Positions 1 to 5,426 of a stretch of DNA of 6,652 bases are shown one piece after another; the stretch's first letter is position 1, and the number at the start of each line of letters is the position of its first letter. This DNA is from Streptosporangiaceae bacterium. Its GTDB lineage: Bacteria; Actinomycetota; Actinomycetes; Streptosporangiales; Streptosporangiaceae. A program made the translations under genes and the position numbers. Where the stretch lies: contig JASHXW010000212.1 of the NCBI GenBank assembly GCA_030043395.1, forward strand, positions 1 to 6,652. The letters run 5' to 3'. Below the pieces are notes generated by a model. The model had not been told where the DNA came from and ran no database searches. It worked only from the letters and a program-made list of their open reading frames with translations.

Positions 1-414
1 CTGCTTGACGAGCTCCGCTTACGACTGAGCCTGCTCTCCGACAATCACCCGTCCGCGGCCCGTGAGACAACCACACCGAGCCGCGTGCCAGATTGGCGGG
101 CGGCCGATGATCGCGATCGGATCGATCAGCCGGAGCGAGCCGATCCTGCGGGTCCTGCCGATCCAGCCGGGGCTGCCGATCCCGCCGATCAGCCTGCGGT
201 GCGCCAGGAGGACGCGGAATCCCGGCACCTCGCCGTGGCCAGCAGCGACCTTGGCTTAGCCGATCGGTGGGCCGATCAGGACCTGTTCGCCCAGTACGGT
301 CGCGGCGGGCTCGCGGACGGCTACATGCCGCTCGGTCCGGCGGGCACCGACGAGGCATACCGGCCTTGGTTCCTGTCGGCCGAGATGGCGGTGCCCTGGT
401 TCGTCGCCGGCTAG
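1..414 (+). CDS. C-terminal part of an unrecognised protein (5' end outside window)
   Basis: The reading frame is open from base 1 to a TAG at 412-414, giving about 137 residues, so this is most likely the tail of a longer protein. I do not recognise the family. The visible part begins with a short Leu-rich amphipathic stretch (LLDELRLRLSLLSDNHPS). A charged, Asp/Arg/Pro-rich linker follows, with a hexapeptide repeat ADPAG(P/A), and then a better conserved-looking end rich in Gly and aromatics (DLFAQYGRGG, YRPWFLSAEMAVPWFVAG). The last third shows the G/C third-position bias expected of a real high-GC gene. The linker instead uses only GAT for Asp. A GTG at 85 could be an internal start but has no convincing ribosome site. 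Two TTA leucine codons (19-21, 256-258) are present. The stop codon overlaps the stop of the convergent FHA gene. The coding call is fairly sure, the function unknown. Confidence 0.7.
   Translation: MLDELRLRLSLLSDNHPSAARETTTPSRVPDWRAADDRDRIDQPERADPAGPADPAGAADPADQPAVRQEDAESRHLAVASSDLGLADRWADQDLFAQYGRGGLADGYMPLGPAGTDEAYRPWFLSAEMAVPWFVAG
139..192 (+). repeat. Three tandem 18-bp repeats (hexapeptide ADPAGx)
   Basis: Units lie at 139-156, 157-174 and 175-192. Each begins GCCGATCC and encodes ADPAGP, ADPAGA and ADPADQ in the frame of the left-edge gene. The units are in frame and diverge mainly at third positions and in the last unit. This is consistent with an old in-frame duplication in a flexible linker that still tolerates length change. 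Confidence 0.75.
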
Positions 415-893
415 CGGGGGAGTGCGACCTCACCCGTCACGTCGGCGGCCAGCCGGATCGTGTCGCCGTCGACCAGCCGGACCTCGGTTCCCGGCAGCAG
501 CCGGTCCCCGTTGACGAAGGTGCCGTTAGTGGAGCCCTCGTCCCTGATCGTCGCGCGCCCTGAGTCATCGACTGAGATCAGCGCATGCCGCCGCGACACG
601 TTGTCGCATCCGTCGAAAGCGGCTGCTACCAGCGACTCGGCTGGGTCCCGGCCGAGCAGGACCGAGGTCCCGGCCGGTACCTCCACATTGCCCGCAGGGA
701 AGCTGATCCGCAGCACGGCGGAGGAGATCAGGCGCGCCCTCTCGGCCGACATCGCCTTCTGCGCGACCGTGATCGGGAGTGGCTCGTCGGGAACCGCCTG
801 GACACGCGGCAAGTTGGCCCCGCAAGTGAAGCAGATCAGGTCAGTCGGGCCGACTTGCGCTGAGCAGTCCGGGCAGGTCAGCGTCGCCATCAC
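411..893 (-). CDS. Zinc-ribbon and FHA-domain protein
   Basis: This is a 160-residue soluble cytoplasmic protein. The N-terminus carries two CxxC knuckles, Cys7-x2-Cys10 and Cys21-x2-Cys24, typical of a small zinc ribbon. A linker to about residue 60 is followed by a forkhead-associated domain over about 62-157. Its signature residues are all present: Gly81-Arg82, Ser100-Arg-Arg-His103, and the STNGTFVNG loop at 121-129. FHA domains bind phosphothreonine peptides, usually in partners phosphorylated by Ser/Thr kinases of the Pkn type, so an adaptor role in such signalling is the reasonable call. The length resembles GarA/OdhI, but the zinc ribbon replaces their N-terminal phospho-switch and no ETTS-like motif is seen. 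GTG at 891-893 and ATG at 888-890 are adjacent start candidates. A purine-rich ribosome site serves either. No kinase or phosphatase gene is visible next to it. The gene appears monocistronic: its upstream neighbour is divergent and its downstream neighbour convergent. Confidence 0.9.
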   Translation of the reverse strand: MMATLTCPDCSAQVGPTDLICFTCGANLPRVQAVPDEPLPITVAQKAMSAERARLISSAVLRISFPAGNVEVPAGTSVLLGRDPAESLVAAAFDGCDNVSRRHALISVDDSGRATIRDEGSTNGTFVNGDRLLPGTEVRLVDGDTIRLAADVTGEVALPR

Positions 894-899
894 GACAGA

Positions 900-908
900 C
901 CCCTTCCT
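900..908 (-). promoter_or_regulatory. Ribosome binding site of the FHA gene
   Basis: The - strand reads AGGAAGGGG here. It sits 6 bases before the GTG (893) and 9 bases before the ATG (890). The spacing slightly favours the ATG, which would shorten the protein by one residue. Confidence 0.6.
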
Positions 909-975
909 ATTCCGGGAGAGAATGTCCCAACTAGCAGCATGAACACAGCCTAGCGCCGTCGCGCGTGGCCGCCGG

Positions 976-981
976 TAGCAT
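976..981 (+). promoter_or_regulatory. Candidate -10 element for leaderless acyl-CoA dehydrogenase mRNA
   Basis: TAGCAT (pattern TANNNT) ends 7 bases before GTG 989. This is the usual distance from an actinobacterial -10 box to the transcription start. No Shine-Dalgarno sequence precedes the GTG. Together these fit a leaderless transcript beginning at or near the start codon. No convincing -35 hexamer is visible, which is common for such promoters. Confidence 0.5.
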
Positions 982-988
982 CGCAGCC

Positions 989-2152
989 GTGATCAGCTTC
1001 AGTCTCAACGATGAGCATGAGGCCCTGCGCAGCACGGTTATGGAGTTCGCCCGCGACGTCGTGGCCCCAGTAATAGCAACCTTCTACGAGCGGGGCGAGT
1101 TCCCTTACGAGATCGTAGCGAAGATGGGCAAACTGGGCCTCTTCGGCCTGCCCTTCCCTGAGGAGCACGGCGGCATGGGCGGGGACTACTTCGCCCTCTG
1201 CCTGGCCCTGCACGAGCTCGCCAGGGTGGACTCCTCAGTGGCGATCACGCTGGAGGCGGGGGTCGCCCTTGGCGCCATGCCGATCTTCCGATTCGGCAAC
1301 GCGGAGCAGCGCGAGACGTGGCTCCCGGCCCTGTGCCGCGGTGAGCGACTCGCCGCTTTCGGCCTCACCGAACCAGGTGGCGGCTCTGACATCCGAGGCG
1401 GGATGCGCACCACGGCTGAACGCGACGGCGATGAGTGGGTCATCAACGGCAGCAAGGCGTTCATCACGAACTCCGGGACCTCGATCACGTCGGTGATCAC
1501 CGTCCTGGCGATCACCGGCCGGGCCGACGGCAGGCCGGTGATCTCCTCGATCATGGTCCCGGCAGGCACGTCTGGCCTGAACGTCGGGCGCGAGTACTCC
1601 AAGATCGGCTGGTGCGCATCGGACACCAGGGAGATCTCGCTCGATGACTGCAAGGTGCCGTTCACGAATCTGCTCGGCGAGGAGGGCCGGGGTTACGCGC
1701 AGTTCCTGCAGACCCTGGACGAAGGCAGGATCGCGATCGCGGCGCTGTCGGCCGGCCTGGCGCAGGGCTGCGTCGACGAGTGCCTGCGCTACGTCGCGGA
1801 CCGCTCGGCGTTCGGGCATCACCTAGGTCACTACCAGTCGATTCAGTTCAAGATCGCCGACATGCAGGCCAGGGCCGCGACGGCGCGACTGGCCTGGTAT
1901 GACGCGGCGGCCAGGCTGGTGGCTGGGGAGCCGATCAAGAGCCAGGCCGCAATCGCCAAGCTGACCTGCTCGAACGCCGCGATGGACAACGCGCGGGACG
2001 CGACCCAGATCTTCGGCGGCTACGGGTACATGAACGAGTTCCCGGTCGCCCGCTTCTACCGGGACGCCAAGGTGCTGGAGATCGGTGAGGGCACGTCAGA
2101 GGTCCAGCGGATGATCATCGCGCGCGAACTCGGCCTCGGCGGCGGTCAGTAA
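989..2152 (+). CDS. Acyl-CoA dehydrogenase
   Basis: This flavoenzyme of the acyl-CoA dehydrogenase family oxidises an acyl-CoA to the trans-2-enoyl-CoA with FAD and passes electrons to electron-transferring flavoprotein, in fatty-acid or branched-chain amino-acid breakdown. Started at GTG 989 it is 387 residues, the normal family length, and begins MISFSLNDEHEALRSTV as relatives do. Landmarks: the first signature FGLTEPGGGSD at about 124-134; an Arg/Phe-Gly element (RSAFGHHLG) near 272-280; QIFGGYGYMNE at about 340-350; and the terminal EGTSEVQR segment, whose first Glu (about 367) sits at the catalytic-base position of short- and medium-chain members. An in-frame GTG at 965 would add eight residues (MAAGSIAA) that look unlike the family, and it would place the -10-like box inside the gene, so 989 is preferred. 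The chain-length or branched-substrate class cannot be read safely. The gene is divergent from the FHA gene by about 95 bases. A LIV-type binding-protein gene follows on the same strand after 223 bases. Confidence 0.95.
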   Translation: MISFSLNDEHEALRSTVMEFARDVVAPVIATFYERGEFPYEIVAKMGKLGLFGLPFPEEHGGMGGDYFALCLALHELARVDSSVAITLEAGVALGAMPIFRFGNAEQRETWLPALCRGERLAAFGLTEPGGGSDIRGGMRTTAERDGDEWVINGSKAFITNSGTSITSVITVLAITGRADGRPVISSIMVPAGTSGLNVGREYSKIGWCASDTREISLDDCKVPFTNLLGEEGRGYAQFLQTLDEGRIAIAALSAGLAQGCVDECLRYVADRSAFGHHLGHYQSIQFKIADMQARAATARLAWYDAAARLVAGEPIKSQAAIAKLTCSNAAMDNARDATQIFGGYGYMNEFPVARFYRDAKVLEIGEGTSEVQRMIIARELGLGGGQ

Positions 2153-2375
2153 CCTACGCGTTCAGCTGTGATGCCCTGACCTGGGCGGAAGGCTGCGACT
2201 TTGCGAGGTCCCCGACTTACGGGCCGATAGTTGCAGTATCGTGAGCCACTGACTCGCCATCTGCGTCCGGTAGCGCTTAGACGCCTCCTGGTACCCCCCA
2301 GCCATGATCCGCCCGGCGTGCTCCGGTGGCCGCAGGTGAGCGAGTCGGGGATGACCACGGAAGGATGAGTCCCAG
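2153..2375 (+). other. Intergenic region upstream of the LIV-type binding protein
   Basis: These 223 bases hold no supported gene. There is no strong terminator after the dehydrogenase, so read-through into the next gene is possible. Weak promoter-like pieces are present, for example TTGCGA at 2201-2206 with GATAGT at 2226-2231. Their spacer is 19 bases, so I do not call a promoter. Confidence 0.4.
2359..2364 (+). promoter_or_regulatory. Ribosome binding site of the LIV-type binding protein
   Basis: GGAAGG lies 11 bases before ATG 2376. That is somewhat long, but it is the only purine-rich element near this start. The lipoprotein signal that follows directly supports the same start. Confidence 0.5.
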
Positions 2376-3698
2376 ATGCGACGTCGGATCCCCAGACTGG
2401 CCTGCCTCGTCGCCGCGGGCGCGGTAGCCGCGGGCCTAGCCGGGTGCGGTACAGGCTCCTCACCGGGCGCCTCGAGCAGTAAGCCCATCGTGATCGGCAT
2501 CTCGCTGCCGATCACTGGCATGTTCTCGGCGGACGGGCAGGCCTTCGATCGCGGCTACCACCTGTGGCAAAGCGTGGTCAACGATCACGGCGGCATACTC
2601 GGCCGCCCGGTGAAGCTGATCATCATGAACGACAAGAGCTCGACGACGCTTGTTCAGAAGCAGTACCAGACGCTGATCGTGAAGGACCACGTCCAGCTAA
2701 CGTTCGGCCCGTTCTCGTCCTTGCTAACCCTTCCAGCGGGCGAGGCCGTCGCCCCGCACCACTTCGCGATGATCGAGGGCGCCGGGGACGCGGACAGCGT
2801 CTTCTACAACACCTGGCAAAAGAGTTACCACTTCGACCCCATCATCAGTCCCAGCCTGCCGGTTGAGGACTACATGAAGCCGTTCATCGCCTGGATCAAG
2901 TCGCTCCCGGCCAGCCAGCGTCCGAAGACCGCCGCCTACCCAACGGTCTATGACCCCTTCGCCTACCCGGCCGTGCAGAAGGCACAGGAGGGGCTGCAAG
3001 CCCTCGGGGTCAAGACCGTAAGTAAGGCCGCGTATATCAACTCCCTGTGCTCCGTCCCCGCCAACGGATCACTGCCAAAGTGCATGATCAACGAAGTGGC
3101 GAAGGCCTACCCCTCGGCGGCGAAGAAGGTAGCGGAAAGCGGCGCGCAGATAGTTGTCCTCGGCTCGACGGACGTGCCGACCGTGGCGGAGTTCATGAAG
3201 GTCTTCGAGCAGAATCACTACAACCCGAAGATCTTCATCGCCGTCTCCGGACCCGACCAGGGTCAGGCGTTCCTCGGAAGCGTTGGCCTCGCCAACGCCA
3301 ACGGGATGATGGTTCCTGACGGTTGGTTCGGCGGGTACGCGAACGCGCTGAACAACGACATGGTCGAGCAGTACATCGCGCGCTACGGCGGCACGGCGGC
3401 CAGCATCAACGCGGACGTGGCAGAGGCTTATTCGGTCGGCCAGGTCGCCCAGGACGCGATCGTCCAAACCAAGGGGACGAACAACACCAAGATCCTGAAC
3501 TATCTGCACAGCGGCGTCACGCTGGAGACGGTGCAAGGTCCGGCAAAATTCAACTCACTCGGTGAGAATGGCTACGCTGCGGCGTTCGTCTTCCAGTGGA
3601 AGGCGGGGGCGTTCGTCCAGGTGCTTCCAAAGCCCGGTACGGTCGGCGCACAGCCCACTGCGCAGGATCCAATCTTCAAGCCTGCCTGGGGTTCGTGA
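2376..3698 (+). CDS. ABC-type branched-chain amino acid/amide substrate-binding lipoprotein (LivK-like, Peripla_BP_6)
   Basis: This is a 440-residue exported lipoprotein. It starts with a basic n-region (MRRRIPR), a hydrophobic Ala-rich core and the lipobox LAGC with the lipidated Cys24, then a Gly/Ser linker. The mature part opens with the classic type I binding-protein pattern: IVIGISLPITGMFSADGQAF (38-57) and NDHGGILGRPVKLIIMND (69-86). It ends with the family pattern LETVQGPAKFNSLGENGYAAAFVFQW (about 383-408). Family members bind branched-chain amino acids, amides, urea or aromatic acids outside the membrane and hand them to a LivHMGF-type permease. The ligand here cannot be inferred. No permease or ATPase gene is adjacent, and a strong terminator follows, so the gene looks like an orphan binding protein. 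Two cysteines in the mature part, Cys225 and Cys236, bracket a short insert and could form a disulfide. The length is a little above the usual 380-420. Confidence 0.92.
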   Translation: MRRRIPRLACLVAAGAVAAGLAGCGTGSSPGASSSKPIVIGISLPITGMFSADGQAFDRGYHLWQSVVNDHGGILGRPVKLIIMNDKSSTTLVQKQYQTLIVKDHVQLTFGPFSSLLTLPAGEAVAPHHFAMIEGAGDADSVFYNTWQKSYHFDPIISPSLPVEDYMKPFIAWIKSLPASQRPKTAAYPTVYDPFAYPAVQKAQEGLQALGVKTVSKAAYINSLCSVPANGSLPKCMINEVAKAYPSAAKKVAESGAQIVVLGSTDVPTVAEFMKVFEQNHYNPKIFIAVSGPDQGQAFLGSVGLANANGMMVPDGWFGGYANALNNDMVEQYIARYGGTAASINADVAEAYSVGQVAQDAIVQTKGTNNTKILNYLHSGVTLETVQGPAKFNSLGENGYAAAFVFQWKAGAFVQVLPKPGTVGAQPTAQDPIFKPAWGS

Positions 3699-3750
3699 CG
3701 GTTTCTTAGTCAGATGCTCATGTGCGGCTTAGTCAACCAATGCCGCAGGC

Positions 3751-3785
3751 CCGAGGGGCCCCAGCTAGACGCTGGGGCCCCTCGG
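3751..3785 (+). terminator. Strong hairpin terminator of the LIV-type binding protein
   Basis: A perfect 15-bp stem (CCGAGGGGCCCCAGC pairing with its exact complement at 3771-3785) closes a 5-base loop, TAGAC, at 3766-3770. It lies 52 bases after the stop codon. No T-tract follows, as is frequent for actinobacterial terminators. The hairpin is symmetrical, so it could also block transcription coming from the convergent gene. Confidence 0.85.
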
Positions 3786-3920
3786 CGTTCAGGCCATGTT
3801 GACCCGGCCACTTCGTCAGTGCGGGGTGCTGGCGTAACCCGCGTCCAAACGTGCACTCGGTGACGGTCACGGCATCCAAGAGCAGCCAGCGTCGAGGTGC
3901 AGAAACCCCTGCCTGTAAGA

Positions 3921-3956
3921 GCGGGCCGGCCGTTGCCGGCGTGCCAAACGGCCCGC
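3921..3956 (-). terminator. Probable terminator hairpin of the NMT1-type binding protein
   Basis: Outer arms GCGGGCCG (3921-3928) and CGGCCCGC (3949-3956) are exact complements around 20 bases. A competing inner hairpin, GCCGGC-CGTT-GCCGGC, lies at 3925-3940. It starts 45 bases past the stop of the - strand gene and is followed on that strand by TCTT, a poor T-run. Position and symmetry support a termination role, but the competing folds lower certainty. Confidence 0.5.
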
Positions 3957-4001
3957 GCGGCAGTACCAGCGCGGTTGGGCTGATGAGTGATCGGGGTTCT
4001 G

Positions 4002-5090
4002 CTACTTAAGCTTGTTGACGTTGACGATCACGCTTGAAGCGCTGATCGCAGGTGCCAGCATCTCGAAGTTGAACATCAGGCTAGGAACGCGATTCACGCT
4101 CGCCGCGTTCAGGGTGCTCGGGTAAGTGCCGAGCGTGACCAGTGACGCAGTCTCCATCGCGTTTGACGACCCGAAGGTCATTCCAGGTTCGGATGCGAGC
4201 TGCGAGCGAACCGGCCCGGGCGACGCCGCTGCCACCTGCGCGCGATCGAGAACGTGTACGAACGTGCGGACCGCGGACCCACGGTCGTGCACGAAGGCCT
4301 TGGTGGCGAAGTAGCCGTACAAAGGCAGGTTCGCCGTCGCCCCGCTGCAAGAGTCGAGTACGGGAACTGCTCCGAGTGAGCTCTCGGCATCGTAGATATA
4401 GGGCTCTTCGACGAGAATCGCCGATACCTTGTGGTCCGCCAGCGCGGTGACGAGATCGGCGCCGGTGGCATACGGCCTCCACTTGATCTCGGTCAGCTGA
4501 GCCGGGGTGACACCGTCGCCCTCCAGCACAGACTCGGTGGCGAGCATGTCGAGGTTGTAGGGCTTGCTTCCCGAGGCAGAGAATCCGGGCACAGGCTCGG
4601 TCGTGCCGATCGTTTCGTGCAGGAGCTGCAGCGGCGTGTTGATGCCGGAGCCCGGATAGGTCAGCACCTCCATGACGCCAGAGCTTGCGTCGTAAGCATC
4701 CGCGATGATGCTCAGGTATGGCTTGGATGAGCTGGCGACCTTGGCGAAGAAGTTGACATAATCGCCAACTGCGATATCCACCCGGCCAGCGCCAAGTGCG
4801 TTGAGCTCGTCAGCGACTGTGCTGTATGACCGGATCTTGATGTTGAGCCCGGCCCTGGCGAACTTGCCGTCCTTGATCGCGATGAACAGGGGAGCGGTGT
4901 CCGCTCCGCGCAGGGCCGCCACGGTGATCGTGGTCGACCCGGCTGCCTGGTTTCCCGAGCCGGCGCTCGAGCAGCCAGCTGCCAGCGGCGCCGCCGTAAG
5001 GGTGGCAGCCACGAGAGCCACAGCGGCCCTGCGCCTGGTACTTCCCGGCAGGCATCCTTTGATAAGGCTCCTGGCCTGTGCAAACCTCAC
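4002..5090 (-). CDS. ABC-type substrate-binding lipoprotein, NMT1/THI5 family (TauA/SsuA/NrtA-like)
   Basis: This is a 362-residue exported lipoprotein. A basic n-region including Arg19-Arg-Arg21 precedes an Ala-rich core and the lipobox-like LAAGC ending at Cys40, then a Ser/Gly linker. The mature part follows the NMT1 pattern: ITVAALRGADTAPLFIAIKD (55-74), then GKFARAGLNIKI (75-86), equivalent to the family's 'ApxxlAxxxGxFxxxGLxV'; ALGAGRVDIAVGDY (98-111); and AILVEEPYIYDAE (224-236). Relatives deliver sulfonates, nitrate, bicarbonate, thiamine precursors or aromatic compounds to ABC permeases. The ligand here is unknown, and no permease or ATPase gene lies beside it. The start is GTG 5088-5090, with AAGGAG 4 bases upstream and a perfect TATAAT further out. 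The -3 lipobox residue is Ala rather than the usual Leu, a mild departure. The gene is divergent from the NIT-type sensor kinase and convergent with the LIV-type binding protein. Confidence 0.9.
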   Translation of the reverse strand: MRFAQARSLIKGCLPGSTRRRAAVALVAATLTAAPLAAGCSSAGSGNQAAGSTTITVAALRGADTAPLFIAIKDGKFARAGLNIKIRSYSTVADELNALGAGRVDIAVGDYVNFFAKVASSSKPYLSIIADAYDASSGVMEVLTYPGSGINTPLQLLHETIGTTEPVPGFSASGSKPYNLDMLATESVLEGDGVTPAQLTEIKWRPYATGADLVTALADHKVSAILVEEPYIYDAESSLGAVPVLDSCSGATANLPLYGYFATKAFVHDRGSAVRTFVHVLDRAQVAAASPGPVRSQLASEPGMTFGSSNAMETASLVTLGTYPSTLNAASVNRVPSLMFNFEMLAPAISASSVIVNVNKLK

Positions 5091-5094
5091 GGGA

Positions 5095-5100
5095 CTCCTT
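5095..5100 (-). promoter_or_regulatory. Ribosome binding site of the NMT1-type binding protein
   Basis: AAGGAG on the - strand, 4 bases before GTG 5090. The spacing is short but the match is strong, and it fixes the GTG start. Confidence 0.7.
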
Positions 5101-5135
5101 CAGGCGCAGATAGGCAACGATCTAGCTGCCGCACG

Positions 5136-5141
5136 ATTATA
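5136..5141 (-). promoter_or_regulatory. -10 box of the NMT1-type binding protein promoter
   Basis: A perfect TATAAT on the - strand, in otherwise GC-rich DNA. It would give a transcript start near 5129 and a leader of about 38 bases with the AAGGAG site. At 16-18 bases upstream there is no -35 match (CCACCC or similar), so an activator may be needed. Confidence 0.55.
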
Positions 5142-5249
5142 CGGACAGTTCCGAAGACGGGTGGCGATGATGCGCAGTACCCTACAGAAGTCCGGAGATA
5201 CCGCGAGGGTGATGTACGTCGGTTCTGTGTGCTATGACATTGTGCCGTG

Positions 5250-5263
5250 CTGACGCTCGTCAG
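5250..5263. promoter_or_regulatory. Inverted repeat CTGACG-CT-CGTCAG, possible operator
   Basis: Two exact 6-base arms around a 2-base centre lie in the middle of the divergent control region, 18 bases before the candidate kinase -35. A related half-site pattern recurs at 5294-5304 (TTGACGGTCAG). A regulator site is a guess from symmetry and place only. Confidence 0.35.
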
Positions 5264-5280
5264 GACAGCCTGATGGCGGT

Positions 5281-5309
5281 TTGTCTCTCAGACTTGACGG
5301 TCAGATAAG
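5281..5309 (+). promoter_or_regulatory. Candidate promoter of the sensor kinase
   Basis: TTGTCT (5281-5286) and GATAAG (5304-5309) are separated by 17 bases and match the housekeeping consensus at 4 of 6 positions each. An alternative -35, TTGACG at 5294-5299, overlaps but pairs only with a poor -10 (around CGCTAGCGG, 5318-5326). Start of transcription would be near 5316, leaving a leader of about 110 bases. Confidence 0.35.
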
Positions 5310-5426
5310 CCGCACAACGCTAGCGGAGCCTTCACCTGGGAAGGGGTGCGCCATGTCGTCGCTGCCACCGCTCGTGCCGCCAGAGTGCGGGCCATCCACA
5401 GCGGGAATGTGAGAGGCGCGGAAACT

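Larger units (their letters stand above)
3699..4001. other. Non-coding spacer between convergent genes
   Basis: These 303 bases separate the ends of the two binding-protein genes, and I see no supported gene in them. They contain the perfect hairpin at 3751-3785, a short palindrome GTGACGGTCAC at 3860-3870, and a second GC-rich hairpin region at 3921-3956. The layout is that of a two-way termination region. Confidence 0.6.
5091..5426. other. Divergent control region between the binding protein and the sensor kinase
   Basis: These 336 bases carry no supported gene. They contain the ribosome site and TATAAT of the - strand gene, a perfect 14-base inverted repeat at 5250-5263, a TGACGGTCA palindrome at 5295-5303, and a candidate + strand promoter at 5281-5309. 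The kinase frame itself is open from 5298, so a more upstream start of that gene is formally possible. Confidence 0.55.

Noticed and set aside
139..192. The tandem repeats as a CRISPR array
   Set aside because: The 18-bp units are directly adjacent without unique spacers and are in frame within a coding region.
85..414. The left-edge frame as a complete small gene starting at GTG 85
   Set aside because: The frame is open to base 1 and there is no convincing ribosome site before GTG 85. A partial longer gene is the simpler reading.
460..942. 160-codon open frame on the + strand opposite the FHA gene
   Set aside because: It mirrors the FHA gene, whose zinc knuckles and FHA motifs are unmistakable. 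The product is Ser/Thr/Arg-rich with no family features.
1235..1822. 195-codon open frame on the - strand
   Set aside because: It is antisense to the acyl-CoA dehydrogenase. The long frame is an artefact of high GC and the Arg-rich product has no motif.
4801..5253. 150-codon open frame on the + strand across the start of the NMT1-type binding protein
   Set aside because: It lies antisense to a clear signal peptide and mature N-terminus. Its translation is low-complexity, matches no recognisable family, and has no ribosome site.
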